Part shown: piece after piece, positions 19,254 to 28,119 of the stretch
How positions within the stretch are numbered: the first letter of the stretch is position 1
Layout of the letters: each line of letters begins with the position of its first letter
Source: Tetmemena sp. SeJ-2015
Lineage: Eukaryota; Ciliophora; Spirotrichea; Sporadotrichida; Oxytrichidae
NCBI GenBank assembly: GCA_027382625.1
Contig: JAJKFJ010023935.1
Coordinates: 1-28,479 of the forward strand
DNA: 28,479 bases
Reading direction: 5' to 3'
The notes under the pieces: generated by a model
The model's input: the letters and a program-made list of their open reading frames with translations, nothing else
Told to the model about the DNA's origin: nothing
Database searches by the model: none
Made by a program: the position numbers and the translations under genes

Positions 19254-19483
19254 AGTTTACTGTTGAAGGTTTCTCTCCTCCTGAATATTTAAAATTATTT
19301 CTTAATAAAGTTCTTATTGAAATTTTATCAAAATAGAAATCTTTCGAACAAAGGAAATTAACTTAAAAGATATAAAGAATATTCCTTATTGAGCAATATA
19401 GATAGGGTTCTATAATTAATGTTTTTCATATCAATAGATTTTGCTCAACTGAAATCTTAAAAAATAATTACAAAAGGGGAATT

Positions 19484-21915
19484 TCACAACATCCTGATTA
19501 AGCGCTACTCTAATTGACTTAAATTTATTTTGAAGACTTCACTTTTAAAAGTTAAAATTACTCTTAACATAAAATAAAGATCCTGCAATTTGTCAGCCTC
19601 CTCCTTCTCTTATAAAAGACCAAGAGAGAATATATCTCCAAATTTATCTGCAAGTAGTTTTTAGATATACTCCGTATCTAAATCTTTCTCGCATTTGAAA
19701 CTACGCTTTAAAATTTCAGCTTCTCTTAACTTTAGCTTGTGACCGTTTATCTCTACAGATTTAATTTAATCTGCAGCCTTTTCTCTTCCTATATTATTTA
19801 GGACTACTAAAAGCTCCTCTATGCTTTTATAATGTAGGTTTATTTAAACTGTCTTTGAGTTTGAATTCTCAAGGAACTTTGCAGCATTGAATACAAAAAG
19901 ACAACAGTTCGTAGAGTTCTTGCTCAGTCGAGGCCCTTTGCTTAAAATTTTGTCAACCTGCTCTAAAAGTTAATCAAAGAAAAACATCATAATTGTTAAC
20001 TCAAGACACATCTAAGCTTCTTTTTCTTATTTTAATTTCTCTGCGTTAGTATCATTCGATTCTTTTCTCTTGCCCTGAACACCACCCTATTTCTTTGCTA
20101 CTTAATATACTTAAACTGAAGATTCCTAATTGGTAGGAGGCTGAATTTCTTTATCTTATTGTATAGTGCCTCTGATCTTAATGTCAATGAAGTTTTGTGA
20201 GATATCTCTTTCGAAGTCAGTGGCAGCAGAGCTACTCATATTCATAGTCAAATTATTTTAAGACTGTGAAATCTATAAACTTGGCTTCGAAGAGCTAATA
20301 TTTCCTAACTAACTCTTCTAAAGGCTCTGTCTCAAATTAGATTTATTTCTGATCTTATTATTTGAGTTGCTTATTCTACTTTGATTCTAATAGTCCGAAT
20401 ATAATTTGAAATTTTGTTATGAATTCTTGTCCTTCTACGATGACAATGATTCTGATGTGATAACATTTTATTATACAGTAATACATAAATGCTTTTAAAA
20501 CTCTTGCAATTAAAATTATCTTGACTTTTGTCTATGATTATCCAATTCTTATCTGAGCTTGTCGAGATCTTTCTCGCCTTAAAGAATTTGAGACTTGATG
20601 CTTTTCTCCTTAGTATTCGTAACTTCCTAATTCGAGCTCCTCATCTCCTTAAACCTCAATAGTTCCTCACTAGTAACATCGAACTCTTTTACCTTCCCTC
20701 TGTTCTAGGTCACTTAACTCTAATTAAGACCCCTTTGACTCAGTGATTTATCACCACTCATAACTTAAGACTGTGCCAATTGATTATGAGATTTAAGAAC
20801 TGGCTTGTATTTATCTGCGATTGAGCTCTCATTTAGATTACTCCTTCCATGCTTAGAGTTGCTCTTTTAGTCTTCGTTTAATTTGATGTTTTGAGTTTAA
20901 GATATGAGGGATTAATTTTTCTTTGCCTGTTTGGTGAATAATTGCTGCTTCTCTTATTGTAACTGCCTTAATTTCCTTTCTTCCTCCTCAATCTTTTTTC
21001 TTTCTAGCTCCTCATGAAGTTTCCTAAGTGCCTATGCCTCTTCAAGCTATCTCTTCTCTTCTTTTTATCTTCTTACTAATAAGTTGCTTATTAGAGAGTC
21101 TAGTCCCCTAGAAATAAAAACAGCGCGTTTGATATTAAGAAAGCTATGTCACATCGGACAAGTATATCTTAGTATCATAAAATACAGCCATAGAAAATAA
21201 GGGAGATAGATAAGCATCTTCCTTTTGAACTTCGCTTATGATCTGATGAACTTGATTCAACAAGGACCCCATCAAACTAGGTCGCTCTTCAACAGACAGT
21301 AATCTGTCTTCTATATCTTTCTTTTTTAGTGCTTATTCTCCAGAGCTGTAACTAAACTGATTAGATAAAATTGGCTAGTCTTGATCCTAGTAAGGGATTA
21401 GTTCGTTTGAAGCCAGTTTCTAAGGGGGGATAGACATACGCTTAGTGTCGGGAGATTTCTTTCGGCTGCCACCACCATCGGACTAGTAAAGAAAATCTTC
21501 TCTTTCCCGGTAGCTCGCTGAAAGATATTTGGCTTTAGAAGAGCGACTAGTGTATTCCTTTTAGTCAGGAGAAACATTATAAAAAGTTAAGAGATTGGTG
21601 AATATTTGGCTAGGATGCGGACATTAAATGCTTATTTGAGATAATTTAGGGCTCCGGTGGGGGTGAAAGTTTTTCAGGAGAGAGATCTCTAAAATTATTC
21701 TAGCCTATGTTTAGATTGAGACTGTCTTGGCTCTATCCTTAGACATCATATTTGTCAGGTTTTTATATCAAACTTTGTTTGTTAGCCCCAAAGATTTTAG
21801 TAGTCGAATTATCAACTGAACTTCTTTGAGCTATTTATTGAGCGTTATTGCTATTGCTTTTTTAGTAGCGAGTGGCAGACTTGCCTGCTGTTGATCGCAC
21901 AGGGGAAGAATACAT
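19484..21915 (-). CDS. Hypothetical protein, about 784 aa, with central coiled coil
   Basis: ATG 21915-21913 (MYSSPVRSTAGKSATRYQKS) to TGA 19486-19484. An N-terminal Ser/Pro/Asn-rich region is followed by an ordered-looking segment (MGSLLNQVHQIISEVQKEDA and on to SPLFSMAVFYD). After a 22-nt GT-AG intron (21121-21100) comes a Glu/Lys/Arg coiled coil (KEEKRQLEEAQALRKLHEEL), a Ser/Asn-rich linker, and a compact C-terminal domain (NAAKFLENSNSKTVQINLHY, then KSIEELLVVLNNIGREKAAD). One IES (TCTC, 21594/21572) and a 33-nt intron (20484-20452) are also removed, giving 785 codons. In-frame TAA/TAG codons are numerous. I do not recognise the family. The C-terminal domain looks conserved and would be the part to search. 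Confidence 0.75.
21569..21594 (-). other. IES, pointer TCTC, 22 nt removed
   Basis: Gene-strand copies lie at 21594-21591 and 21572-21569. Excision joins PNIHQS to PDQKEYTSRSSK and removes an in-frame TGA. A longer TAATGT repeat nearby gives the wrong phase. Confidence 0.55.
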
Positions 21916-22046
21916 TTTCATTTATGAATTAGGGATGGTTGGGGATTATGCTTTATCTTTAATAGTTTGTAATTAAATGATATTAGAGTTGTATCTATAA
22001 ATAAATTTTAACCTGGAATTTAGTGGAATATATTTGAATTTGATTG

Positions 22047-22059
22047 CTAGGTCTTGCTT
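22047..22059 (-). repeat. Scrambled-gene pointer AAGCAAGACCTAG, copy 2
   Basis: Gene-strand copy at the 3' edge of the EF-Ts 5' half. The sequence beyond it (lower coordinates) diverges at once from that beyond copy 1. Confidence 0.92.
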
Positions 22060-22693
22060 ATAATGAACTTGAGACCATCTTCAATATTTTGCTCCTTCAA
22101 ATCGTGATCAATAGGCATGTCAAGCTTCATTGACTTTATCAGCTTAAAAACTAGTACATCTCTTATATTTGTGAAAGCTGAGTTATTTTGTCTACATTAG
22201 TGGAGTCTGCTGCGCTGAAAGAGAAAGAGGGTCCTTGCTTGTGGAAGGTCTCGACGAGTCTCTCTACACCCTCCTTGAATCTATCAGTCTTAGCCACGAA
22301 ATCAGTCTCACAATGCAATTCAATCATGGTAATAAGTCTATTCTGCTTGTCTAATTTCATACCCACATAGCCCTCAGCAGTTGCTCTGCCTGATCTCTTT
22401 TCTGCATCTGCAAGACCTCTCTTCCTCAGTAACTCCTTAGCTTATAAAAGCAAATAAGAATTTCTTAATAAGACTTATTCAATGTCGCCATTAGTCTCTG
22501 CAAGCACCTTCATGCAATCCTTCAGAGGACTTCCGGTGAGTTCTCTCAATTTCTTGACAACTGCTGCATTGCTGGGACCAGAGAAAAATCTTTGAGGTTG
22601 ATAATTCATCATAAGTTGAACTGCTGGGGTAGCATGAACCTATTGAGACAGAGAAGGTGTGTTTCTTGCTATAAATCTTGTGAGTTTGTGCAT
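22047..22693 (-). CDS. Elongation factor Ts, 5' half of a scrambled gene
   Basis: ATG 22693-22691 starts MHKLTRFIARNTPSLSQQVH, a likely mitochondrial presequence. The EF-Ts N-terminal domain follows (VVKKLRELTGSPLKDCMKVL, ETNGDIEQAKELLRKRGLAD), then the core (GRATAEGYVGMKLDKQNR, ELHCETDFVAKTDRFKEGVE). Two IESs are removed: ATAAG (22478/22445), which restores GDIEQAKELL, and CTTTCA (22221/22177), which joins GPSFSF to TNIRDVLVFKLIKSMKLDMP. The frame has no stop and breaks off at the 13-bp pointer 22059-22047, from which protein continuity passes to 8279 on the plus strand. EF-Ts recycles EF-Tu-GDP in organellar translation. The joined product of about 338 residues fits a mitochondrial EF-Ts. 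Confidence 0.94.
22172..22221 (-). other. IES in EF-Ts, pointer CTTTCA, 44 nt removed
   Basis: Gene-strand copies lie at 22221-22216 and 22177-22172. Without excision the frame meets a TGA; with it the frame continues FSFTNIRDVLVFKL. Confidence 0.95.
22441..22478 (-). other. IES in EF-Ts, pointer ATAAG, 33 nt removed
   Basis: Gene-strand copies lie at 22478-22474 and 22445-22441. The insert is frame-neutral, so an ORF finder reads through it. Excision restores NGDIEQAKELLRKRGL, matching the conserved EF-Ts N-terminal helix. A GT-AG intron here would shift the frame. Confidence 0.93.
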
Positions 22694-22847
22694 TTCTAAG
22701 GCTGATAATAATTTATATACTCATTCACACACATCACTCTTCAACTAAATTACTAGATTTTTACATTACTTCTTATTTTATTAGAAAGTCTTCTCAACTA
22801 TTTGAAGAGATTAATATAAAGTTTTAATAAATTTTGAACAGAAGAAC

Positions 22848-23948
22848 TCACCATTCTTCAGGCTTTTCCAAATTTTCATCATCCTCTACTGGCATATGTT
22901 TCTCCATGTTGAATTCTGGAATGCTAGTCAAAAAGTCAAATGCTAAAGGCTGGAAATTTATTTTCTGACGCCATGCTTCGAACTCTGAAGCATACTTGTA
23001 GAACTCATTTACTCCACTACAATTTGTTAGAATATGAATCAAGCATACTGCGAAATGTAGACTCTCAATTCTTTGGGAACTTTGTCAACAATATTTAATT
23101 CATAATCTTATAAGTTTAAATTTTATTTCGATACTCGCTTTCTAGCTTTTGATCGATGAGCTTAGGTTCATTATCAGATTCACTATCCAAAGCTTGACTG
23201 GAAAGACTGTTCAAAAGCAGACTTTCTTATGTCAATCTTGTTTATTCTCCTCCATTTTAAAATTATATTCAATATATTAAGTAATATGGTTTTGACTTTG
23301 AAAGGTAAGATATCTTTCTATGATTTCAATTTCCTTCAACTTCTGTTAGTAAAGTTTGAAGCAGTTTATGAACTATAATATACACATGAGTATACGAAAT
23401 CTTACAGCTTTGAGAGTTTGCGCTTTTCCTATAACCTTAGAATCTTTATTCTCACTTCTCTTGACAACATGCTAATTGAATTAGAAAGACTCCTCATTCA
23501 AGTTTACGTTATCGCCCGAATTCATATTCTTTGATAGTCTAGATTTCTTCTTAGTCGGCAAATCGCTGACTTTGCGTTTCTCATAAGCGCTCTTATTCTA
23601 CCTATCGAAGCTCTCATAGTGAGCATTCACGCTATGATTATGTGTTAACTCCAATCCAGAGAGGAGATTTAATCCACTGAGATCAATTTACCTGTTAAAA
23701 ATATTAGTAGGGTCATTAGGATTTGCATAGAGTATGACTTCAAAAGAACGTATTGACTCTTTAACTTTCTGGAATTGAAGCTTTCTGCTCATCTTAACCT
23801 ACTCTTTCATAGATATTGGCTCAGATTAAGATTGATGCTGGAGAGAAACTGTTGAACTTTTTAGGTCTTTAATGGCTGTGGGCTTGGATAATTTCTGAAG
23901 CATTTTATTGAGGTCTTAAGTGCTAGAAGAAGTAGTCATGAGACCCAT
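22848..23948 (-). CDS. Hypothetical protein, about 321 aa, three IESs
   Basis: ATG 23948-23946 begins MGLMTTSSSTQDLNKMLQKL. Further features are KESIRSFEVILYANPNDPTN, a basic segment (EKRKVSDLPTKKKSRLSKN), a 63-nt intron (23405-23343, ending CTAACAG), and KLKEIEIIERYL. After the IESs AAGA (23239/23228), TAA (23118/23110) and AGTATGCTT (23049/22996) the frame runs IVDKVPKELRVYISQYASEF and ends EDDENLEKPEEW with TGA 22850-22848, 322 codons in all. I do not recognise the family. The internal ATG at 23255 could be a separate start, in which case the C-terminal about 110 residues would be their own gene. The shared frame favours one gene. Confidence 0.65.
22988..23049 (-). other. IES, pointer AGTATGCTT, 53 nt removed
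   Basis: Gene-strand copies lie at 23049-23041 and 22996-22988. Excision joins RVYISQYA to SEFEAWRQKINF and removes an in-frame TGA. Confidence 0.9.
23108..23118 (-). other. Possible very small IES, pointer TAA, 8 nt removed
   Basis: A frame shift is needed between EYRNKI and DYELNIVDKV. TAA repeats at 23118-23116 and 23110-23108 supply it. The short AT pointer makes the exact position uncertain. Confidence 0.4.
23225..23239 (-). other. Possible small IES, pointer AAGA, 11 nt removed
   Basis: Gene-strand copies lie at 23239-23236 and 23228-23225. Excision removes an in-frame TGA and joins EENKQ to ESLLLNSLSS. Confidence 0.5.
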
Positions 23949-24067
23949 CAATCTCTATTAGGAATCAGCAAGAGAGGAGTTTGAATCATTTAAAGGCTTT
24001 GAACTCAGCTGACCCAAGAAATTTGAAATAAAGATACACCAAGTATTTCAAATAAATTTGTAGTCCT

Positions 24068-24526
24068 ATGGAAGAGAGCATATTCAATTTGATAAAAGAG
24101 CAAACATAGAAAGACCTCTCTGATAGTGTAGGACCAACTAAACAGCAGCTGATAAAAGAATTTTGATATCACATCTTGGACTATCTAGCATCTCTAGTCG
24201 ATAGGATAGAAGTGCAAAGTCTTATACAATAGATATAGAGTACGAGGAACTGTTAATGAATGATCAATCTCTAAAGAAACCATTATCCCCTTGAAGAAAA
24301 ATCCAAAATCAAAATTTGAAGGGAAAGGTAAATGCTATTTCTTAAATAATAAATGTCTAATTAGCAAATTATGATAAATTCTCGATATGATTGATCCACT
24401 TTTAAACAAGGAGAAGAGTTGATTGCAAAGTACTCGAATCGTAGGCATTAGTTTTTAAAAACACGATCTAAACGAAAACATTTAGAAGCTATGTGTTCTA
24501 TAGCAAAGCCAAAGTAGCTTCGATGA
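24068..24526 (+). CDS. Small hypothetical protein, 124 aa, three IESs and one intron
   Basis: ATG 24068 starts MEESIFNLIKEQTQKDLSDS. IES TGATA (24150/24164) leads to GLSSISSRQDRSAKSYTIDI. IES AAGAAA (24274/24294) leads to KKNPKSKFEGK. An intron of 37 nt (24328-24364) follows, then IES TC (24382/24395), then GEELIAKYSNRRHQFLKTRS and KHLEAMCSIAKPKQLR, with TGA 24524-24526. Each unexcised frame meets a TGA. Together the removals give exactly 125 codons. No family is recognised. The product is basic at the C-terminus. A short gene cut into four MDSs by inserts of 13-20 nt is a good example of dense fragmentation. Confidence 0.7.
24150..24168 (+). other. Small IES, pointer TGATA, 14 nt removed
   Basis: Copies at 24150-24154 and 24164-24168. 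Excision joins GPTKQQL to ISHLGLSS and removes an in-frame TGA. Confidence 0.78.
24274..24299 (+). other. Small IES, pointer AAGAAA, 20 nt removed
   Basis: Copies at 24274-24279 and 24294-24299. Excision joins NDQSLKK to NPKSKFEGK and removes an in-frame TGA. Confidence 0.72.
24382..24396 (+). other. Possible IES with 2-bp pointer TC, 13 nt removed
   Basis: TC at 24382-24383 and 24395-24396 is the only nearby repeat that gives a TGA-free frame from NYDKFS into TFKQGEELIAKYS. Confidence 0.4.
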
Positions 24527-24586
24527 GTGAGTCAGGATAGTCAGCGATGTTTCTTTCTTTAAGCTCTATTAGAATAGACTTTACTA

Positions 24587-27500
24587 TCACTCGATATCCT
24601 GGAATATCTTGCCAATATAGAGAATAGGTAGAAACTTAAATATAAGTGTATATATCAATAGCAATTAAACTTTCTTTTGAATGAATTCTGACCAGTTCTT
24701 CACAATCTAGAAAAATGCTATAGTTCTCTTTTGAACTTTTGCCTGCCACTTATTATTCATTCTTATTCTTCCAACATATCTAAGAGCATCTTCGACTTCC
24801 TTAGATTTTGGAACATGATCATAGAAGTTCTATTTCCAGTCAAAAAGCTTTATGAGGCCAGTATCAAATTATTGCCACAAAGGAAAATTATATTCTTAAT
24901 TATTGTTGCTCATCAAGATCTAAATCCCAATTTATGCCTTTCCATTCCTTGATTGAAGCTTCAAAGTTTTCTGCCTCTTTTAGGCAATCTAAAAACACAG
25001 CCTAGAATTCGGGCACCTTGAAGAAATTAATCGAAATACAGCTCTCAAGGTACTACCTCATGTAGGGCTCAACATCTTTCCTGCAAAACTTATTAAGAGC
25101 ATCTTCAAGAGACTAGTATATGAGTTTATGATAATACTGAGCCATCTTAATTTTCTCCTATCTGATTGCTTCATACTGAGTAGCGTCATCTCCTTACTAA
25201 TATATTAATTTAAAATGTGCTTAAAATATAATCATGAAGAGATTGAATCTGTGAGTCGGTCAGTATGGTCATATGGTTCAGTCTGAATTCTCCCCTGTTA
25301 AGGATTCTCTAAATAATTTCGTAGTAGTCTTTCTTGAACTCGTATTTGACATTTTCAACGTAGATCAAGCAATGAAAAGCTAGATCAATTAGAGCTTGCT
25401 AACCATGTATCAAGTCTAGCTCATCAAAGTATTTAAAAATTGATCCAACAGAGTGCTTCTTTTCATCTACAAGAAGTTTCAGGAGATCTTGGATACACTT
25501 TTCTCTTTCAGTATTTTGCTTGAACTTAGCTGCTGTATTCTTTGGCTTCAAGGTATCAATTTTTTACAACTTATGAGTTAAATCTACCAACTTAGTCACG
25601 CTCTCATTTTTGTTGCTAGAAATTCCAATTAGCTTAAGGAGTGTAGAGTCTTAATTCTGCATCAATAAGATTGGTATCTAATTCATCACAATTCCATTCT
25701 CAGTAAGGATACCTAGAGTCATTTAGTTCATCACTGGAAGATTATCTCTATAAAACTTACTCTCAAATGAAAATTTGAAGATTGGAGATGTTAAAGCTTC
25801 CTCTTATATATCCTATAATCTTGCCCATTCTCCAGAGTTTCTCCTCATAAGATTTTCTCTCAGCGCGCTTTCTTTATTTTACAGAAAGGTCTCCAAATGC
25901 ATCCGTATTTAGTTAAGAGCTAAAGTTAAAGTCGCTGTTTATAGATTTACTAAATGAAATGGCGTGGGATGATTTCTAATGAAAACTGAGCTTGTTGTGA
26001 AGAAGGAAGGAATCTTTTTTCTCAAATTGTCTGTACTCTGTTTATAAAACAAATGTAAGGATTATAAAAGTTTGTAAGAGTTTAGAAAATCCAATGAAGC
26101 ATTCAGCGATTTAGTCGTTATCAAATGCTAGATCCTCTTCATCTATGCTTTATCTTTTCTCTAAGTTCTCCTTCCTATAGTTTTGATAATAGTTTCTAGC
26201 ATCAGTCATCAAGCTTTACCGTCTTGAGAGACTTTAGGATATTGATTTAGATCTATGCATTGATAGAACTGGAGTCTCAAGTATTAAGTTGTCTATATCT
26301 GCATCTAGTTCTACATTTTAAGCTGACTTTTTCTTCTATTCCTCGATATCAGCTTGTATCTTTTGAATTTAAGACATCGTGCTTGAAGAAACTGTTGTGG
26401 ATTTAAATTTAGTTTTGGCCATGACTAGCATACTCATCTTTCTTTCCCTTTGTGTGCTTTTTAAATCATTTGGATCTAGAGTTACCTTAGTTGGTTTGGA
26501 TTGCTTCTCTGTTTCATCAAGTAGAAACGAATCTAGATCATCTTCTTCCAAACTTTTCCGTGAGAGCAGCTATTATTTTTCTTGAGAATATAAAATTAGT
26601 GAAGAAAAATATTGCTTATTTTCTTGTATCTTTTGCAAAACTTTTTCTCTTTGCTGCTCTGTATATTCTAAATCTACTTTGATAAGTACTTGCAAAGTTG
26701 CATTTTTCAAGCTTTCCAAACTTAGGAGGTCTTTGACTGATGGAGTGTCAAAAAGAGAATCCGATTGCTTCCACTTGTAATTTGTGTTGTTTGAAGCCTT
26801 TTTGTACTTTCCTGTTTGAGTGACTGTTGGCTAACTCATTTCTGGTATCGCGTTAGTCTAAATAAAATATGATACACTTTTCAATGAATAAAGTATTGAA
26901 ATGCACTTGAATTGAGCATAAAGGGGCTTCTCTTCCTTTCCATTTAACTTGCAGGTAATCTCGTTAAGTGCAACCTCTACAAATTTCAACTATTCCATAG
27001 TCAAATCGAATTGTAGCCTTCCTAAGGCTTTTCCATTGTCAAAGTCTTTAATTTCTAAATCAAAGTGTCTCGGTCCAACAGCTGCTACCAAGATCTCTAT
27101 TGAGATGTATCCCTTTATTGTTTTAGTAGAGCTTGTAGAGCCCTAGTCTAACTCAAACCCCTAACAGAAATATTGAAATAATAAGATTGTTACAAATATA
27201 ATAGAAGTCGACCACATCTTATCAAACTTATTGCAATATCTGAATTCATAATCCGATTCAATCTAAATCATAAGATATTTAAAGATATTTATCATTTACA
27301 ATTACGACTGAGTTCTATTCTGTCTAAATCTCTTTAGATTCCCAAATAGGATCTTTGAATTTCCCTTCTTTCTTTACTTGAAAATCAGGATAAGCTGAGG
27401 CGATCGATCTTTGCCTAATTTTGATTTTCTTTTCTTTAAGAGCAGAGGAATTATTAGATTTATCTTATTCAAAGCTATCTGAACTATCTGAGAGATTGAG

Positions 27501-28119
27501 AGCTATCTCTTTTTAGAAGCCACCAAACGGAGAATATCCTTGGGGATTATAAATAGACTAGCGCACTTTGAAAGTTTATTATCTCTTAGTTGTAAGTGAA
27601 TCTTCACAGATAAACATTTTCAATCGCATTTTCCCTTTCTAATAACAGAGATTAATATTTTTTCAACAATTATGTGAGATGGGCAAACCATCTCGTCTTT
27701 TTTCTTATCTTTTTGATGAATTTTTGAATAATTATATCATGATTGTAATAATGAAGAAATATGTTTTAGACTTACCTCCTTGGACTAGTTAGTAAATTGC
27801 GTGTTAGTCAAATGAAGTTTAAAGGATAATTCCTCATCTGGGTCGATAGAGGTGAAGTAGCTTATGTCGTCCATTGAGTCCATAAAGACTTAATCCATCG
27901 TTATCTTGGTATATCTATTCAATTCATTTAGCACTCATCAAGAATATTAAAACTTTTCTTAAACTCTTCACTTATCTTCATTGTCAGAGAGTGACACACT
28001 TACTTTTTCAAGATGTCTTACTGCTCTTGATTTAGTCTTTAACTTGACAGAAAAGTTGCATCAAGAGGCTGGTCAGTCAAGAATTACTACTACTTAGTGC
28101 AGCTATAGCAGTTTCCCAT
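24587..28119 (-). CDS. Large hypothetical protein, MGNC start, possible C2-like region
   Basis: ATG 28119-28117 starts MGNCYSCTKQQQFLTDQPLD, typical of N-myristoylation plus palmitoylation, so membrane attachment is likely. Introns at 27775-27639 (137 nt), 27305-27263 (43 nt) and 27193-27161 (33 nt) and IESs ATGA (27938/27927), GAGAAA (25859/25843), TAA (25212/25196) and CAATAATT (24905/24874) are removed, leaving 1082 codons to TGA 24589-24587. Around residues 240-320 a beta-rich segment (GYISIEILVAAVGPRHFDLE, then IKDFDNGKALGRLQFDL) resembles a C2-type fold, though this is only a judgement by eye. A long Ser/Lys/Gln-rich linker follows. The C-terminal half looks alpha-helical (KYFDELDLIHGQQALIDLAF, YYHKLIYQSLEDALNKFC). 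No family is assigned. The last about 35 residues are poorly supported. Confidence 0.72.
24867..24905 (-). other. IES, pointer CAATAATT, 31 nt removed
   Basis: Gene-strand copies lie at 24905-24898 and 24874-24867. Excision joins LDLDEQQ to QFDTGLIKLFDW and removes an in-frame TGA. Confidence 0.9.
25194..25212 (-). other. Possible small IES, pointer TAA, 16 nt removed
   Basis: A frame change is needed between HDYILSTF and DDATQYEAIRQE. TAA copies at 25212-25210 and 25196-25194 provide it. Confidence 0.45.
25838..25859 (-). other. Small IES, pointer GAGAAA, 16 nt removed
   Basis: Gene-strand copies lie at 25859-25854 and 25843-25838. Excision joins VKQRKRAER to NSGEWARLQDIQEE and links two long good frames. 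Confidence 0.82.
27676..27694 (+). other. Hairpin GAGATGG-GCAAA-CCATCTC followed by T-run, inside an intron
   Basis: A 7-bp perfect stem with a 5-nt loop, followed on the plus strand by GTC and six Ts. It lies inside the 137-nt intron of the large minus-strand gene. It resembles a terminator or small-RNA 3' end, but no RNA gene is recognised. Confidence 0.45.
27924..27938 (-). other. Small IES, pointer ATGA, 11 nt removed
   Basis: Gene-strand copies lie at 27938-27935 and 27927-27924. Excision joins FKKSFNILDE to LNRYTKITMDQ and links the MGNC start to the rest of the gene. Confidence 0.6.

Noticed and set aside
21569..21630. TAATGT as the pointer in the 784-aa gene
   Set aside because: The 6-bp repeat is longer, but its 47-nt deletion gives the wrong phase; TCTC with 22 nt restores the frame.
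22441..22478. GT-AG intron in the EF-Ts 5' half
   Set aside because: A GT-to-AG removal here is 34 nt and shifts the frame; the 33-nt pointer-bounded deletion restores the conserved helix.
27976..28003. A 28-nt GT-AG intron near the start of the large MGNC gene
   Set aside because: The frame is already open and in phase across it (KKQVCHSLTMKISEEF). Removing 28 nt would break the phase and the total codon count.
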